Source: Chloroflexota bacterium (lineage in GTDB: Bacteria; Chloroflexota; Anaerolineae; Anaerolineales; UBA11579). Taken from it: a stretch of 7,695 bases of DNA. Each line of letters begins with the position of its first letter. Position 1 is the stretch's first letter. Below the pieces are notes generated by a model. The model was not told the origin of the DNA. It made no database searches and saw nothing but the letters and a program-made list of their open reading frames with translations. A program made the translations under genes and the position numbers. Of this stretch, positions 6,348-7,695 are shown piece by piece. The DNA lies in the NCBI GenBank assembly GCA_030610225.1, contig JAUWSD010000054.1, forward strand, positions 1-7,695, read 5' to 3'.

Positions 6348-7695
6348 ATGAGATTAAGATTATTTATCGCCTTCACAGCAATTATCCTGATCACGTTAAT
6401 TAGTGTTGGCTTCTTGATCCAGAGAAGCACGATCAACGAGATAACCTCATTTGCTGAAAGAGGTGGTTTCTCCGGTGCGGACAAATTGGCTGACGCCTTG
6501 GAAAACTATTATTCCACCTATGGATCATGGGTTGGCCTTGATTCATATATTGAAAAATCTGGTTCAGAATTTCCGAGACCACAGCAAGGTGGGATGCCGT
6601 GGGAAATGAGCGGTCAGGGCCAAGGAAATCCAAATAATCCATCAAAAGATAATTTTGCTATTGCTGATACAGATGGGAATATCATTTTTGGTCAAGAATT
6701 TCTAAATTTTGAAAATATTGACACAGACCTTCTGGAATTGGCGATCCCCCTGGTAGTGAAGGGTGAAACTGTCGCATATTTAATTCCACAAGGTTCTTTA
6801 TTTCCAAATCAGGAATATTATATAGATGAGTTAGGTGCCCGAATACGTCAAGCCACTTTTATCTCATTTGGATTTGTAGGCACTATTGCTCTCGTTTTTG
6901 CTCTTATTTTCGGGTATTTCCTTACTAAACCAATTAATTTACTTGACCAGGCAGCTTCAAAAATGGCAGAAGGTGATTATAGTCAAAGAGTACAGATCTC
7001 AGGCAGCCATGAGCTAAAAAGTCTGGGTGACACATTTAATAATCTAGCGGAATCTATCCAGCATTACCGTGAAAGTCGAACCGCAATGACCTCAGATATT
7101 GCTCACGAGCTTCGAACTCCTCTAGCTGTCCAGCGAGCTAATTTGGAGGCTATTCAGGATGGCATCTACCCGCTGGATCAGGAAAACCTGTCTATGATCC
7201 TGGAGCAAAATAATATGCTGGCTAAATTGGTTGATGATCTCCGCACATTGGCTCAAACAGATGAAGACGAACTGACACTGGACCTTGAAGACACTGATAT
7301 TTCAGCAATTATCAAAGGTTCTGTCGAAGCAGCGCAAGCTCAGACAGAAAAGAAGAAGATCAAATTCTCATTTGAAAAAGATGAAGATATTCCTCTCATC
7401 CCAATCGATATTTATAGATTCCAGCAAGTCTTGAACAACCTGATTCAGAATGCGATCAGATTCACACCTGAAGATGGTGAGATAAAGATATTACTGGAGA
7501 AGACAACTGATAATGTGGTCATGAAAATCATTGATAATGGTCCTGGAATTCCCGAAGAATCTCTACCGCATGTATTCAACCGATTCTATCGGGCAGATTC
7601 CTCCCGCTCAAGAGAATATGGTGGGACAGGTTTAGGGTTGACGATCTCAAAAAGATTCGTTCAAGCTCACGGTGGAACACTAACTGCAGCAAATC
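6348..7695 (+). CDS. Membrane sensor histidine kinase, right edge truncated
   Basis: Partner kinase of the preceding response regulator, separated by 2 bases and probably translationally coupled; only a weak AAGAGAA precedes the ATG. The 449 codons in the window encode TM1 (about 5-24), an extracytoplasmic sensor region (about 25-168), TM2 (about 171-193), a HAMP domain (about 191-243), a HisKA domain with phosphoacceptor His253 in SDIAHELRTPL, and a HATPase domain. The HATPase domain shows the N box LIQNA (Asn368), G1 box DNGPGI (Asp396), F box FNRFYRAD (410-417) and G2 box GGTGLGLTIS (425-434). The sensor region carries a Gly/Gln/Pro/Asn/Met-rich stretch (76-99) and then FAIADTDGNIIFG (103-115), a strand-turn resembling extracellular PAS-like sensor folds. 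The architecture is BaeS-like. The reading frame is open at the window end; only a short C-terminal tail should be missing. The signal sensed is unknown. Confidence 0.95.
   Translation, partial: MRLRLFIAFTAIILITLISVGFLIQRSTINEITSFAERGGFSGADKLADALENYYSTYGSWVGLDSYIEKSGSEFPRPQQGGMPWEMSGQGQGNPNNPSKDNFAIADTDGNIIFGQEFLNFENIDTDLLELAIPLVVKGETVAYLIPQGSLFPNQEYYIDELGARIRQATFISFGFVGTIALVFALIFGYFLTKPINLLDQAASKMAEGDYSQRVQISGSHELKSLGDTFNNLAESIQHYRESRTAMTSDIAHELRTPLAVQRANLEAIQDGIYPLDQENLSMILEQNNMLAKLVDDLRTLAQTDEDELTLDLEDTDISAIIKGSVEAAQAQTEKKKIKFSFEKDEDIPLIPIDIYRFQQVLNNLIQNAIRFTPEDGEIKILLEKTTDNVVMKIIDNGPGIPEESLPHVFNRFYRADSSRSREYGGTGLGLTISKRFVQAHGGTLTAAN

Noticed and set aside
6248..6645. Minus-strand open frames opposite the response regulator end and kinase start
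   Set aside because: The plus strand here carries continuous coding sequence of a recognised regulator/kinase pair. The antisense products show no domain features.
1..7695. Search for mobile elements, CRISPR arrays, tRNA/rRNA genes and riboswitches
   Set aside because: No transposase, terminal inverted repeats, regularly spaced repeats, tRNA cloverleaf or recognisable riboswitch was seen. All intergenic regions are under about 140 bases and are explained by promoters and terminators.

Overview
The window is ordinary bacterial chromosome: moderately AT-rich, densely coding, with sigma-70-like promoters and Rho-independent terminators. No insertion sequences, CRISPR arrays or RNA genes are visible. 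The GatCAB operon shows a bacterium likely to use the transamidation route to Asn-tRNA and/or Gln-tRNA. The style of the two-component proteins and of the secreted helical-repeat protein reminds me of Anaerolineae (Chloroflexota). That assignment rests on remembered family resemblance, not on a marker gene, and should be held loosely.

Region 1 (10-3383, minus strand) is a compact gatC-gatA-gatB operon for the three subunits of the tRNA-dependent amidotransferase, all complete. GatC most likely starts at 3383, not at the upstream ATG at 3410. GatA is longer than usual because of two internal insertions. A 137-base divergent intergenic region (3384-3520) separates this operon from region 2.

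Region 2 (3521-4720, plus strand) is a monocistronic acyl-CoA dehydrogenase of the short-chain/butyryl-CoA dehydrogenase type. It has an extended -10 promoter, a strong Shine-Dalgarno and a strong terminator.

Region 3 (about 4733-7695, plus strand) is the most interesting part. It holds a secreted, internally duplicated helical protein of unknown function with its own terminator, then a response regulator (OmpR/PhoB family) and a membrane histidine kinase that runs off the right edge only a little before its end. In front of the secreted-protein gene lie three 11-base direct repeats, the spacing typical of OmpR/PhoB-family binding sites, and the last repeat overlaps a plausible -35 box. The response-regulator promoter sits so close to the coding region that the mRNA is predicted to be leaderless, starting at the second in-frame ATG (5659). 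Together these suggest a self-contained signalling cassette in which the two-component system controls, and may be modulated by, the secreted protein. This is inference from layout and motifs.
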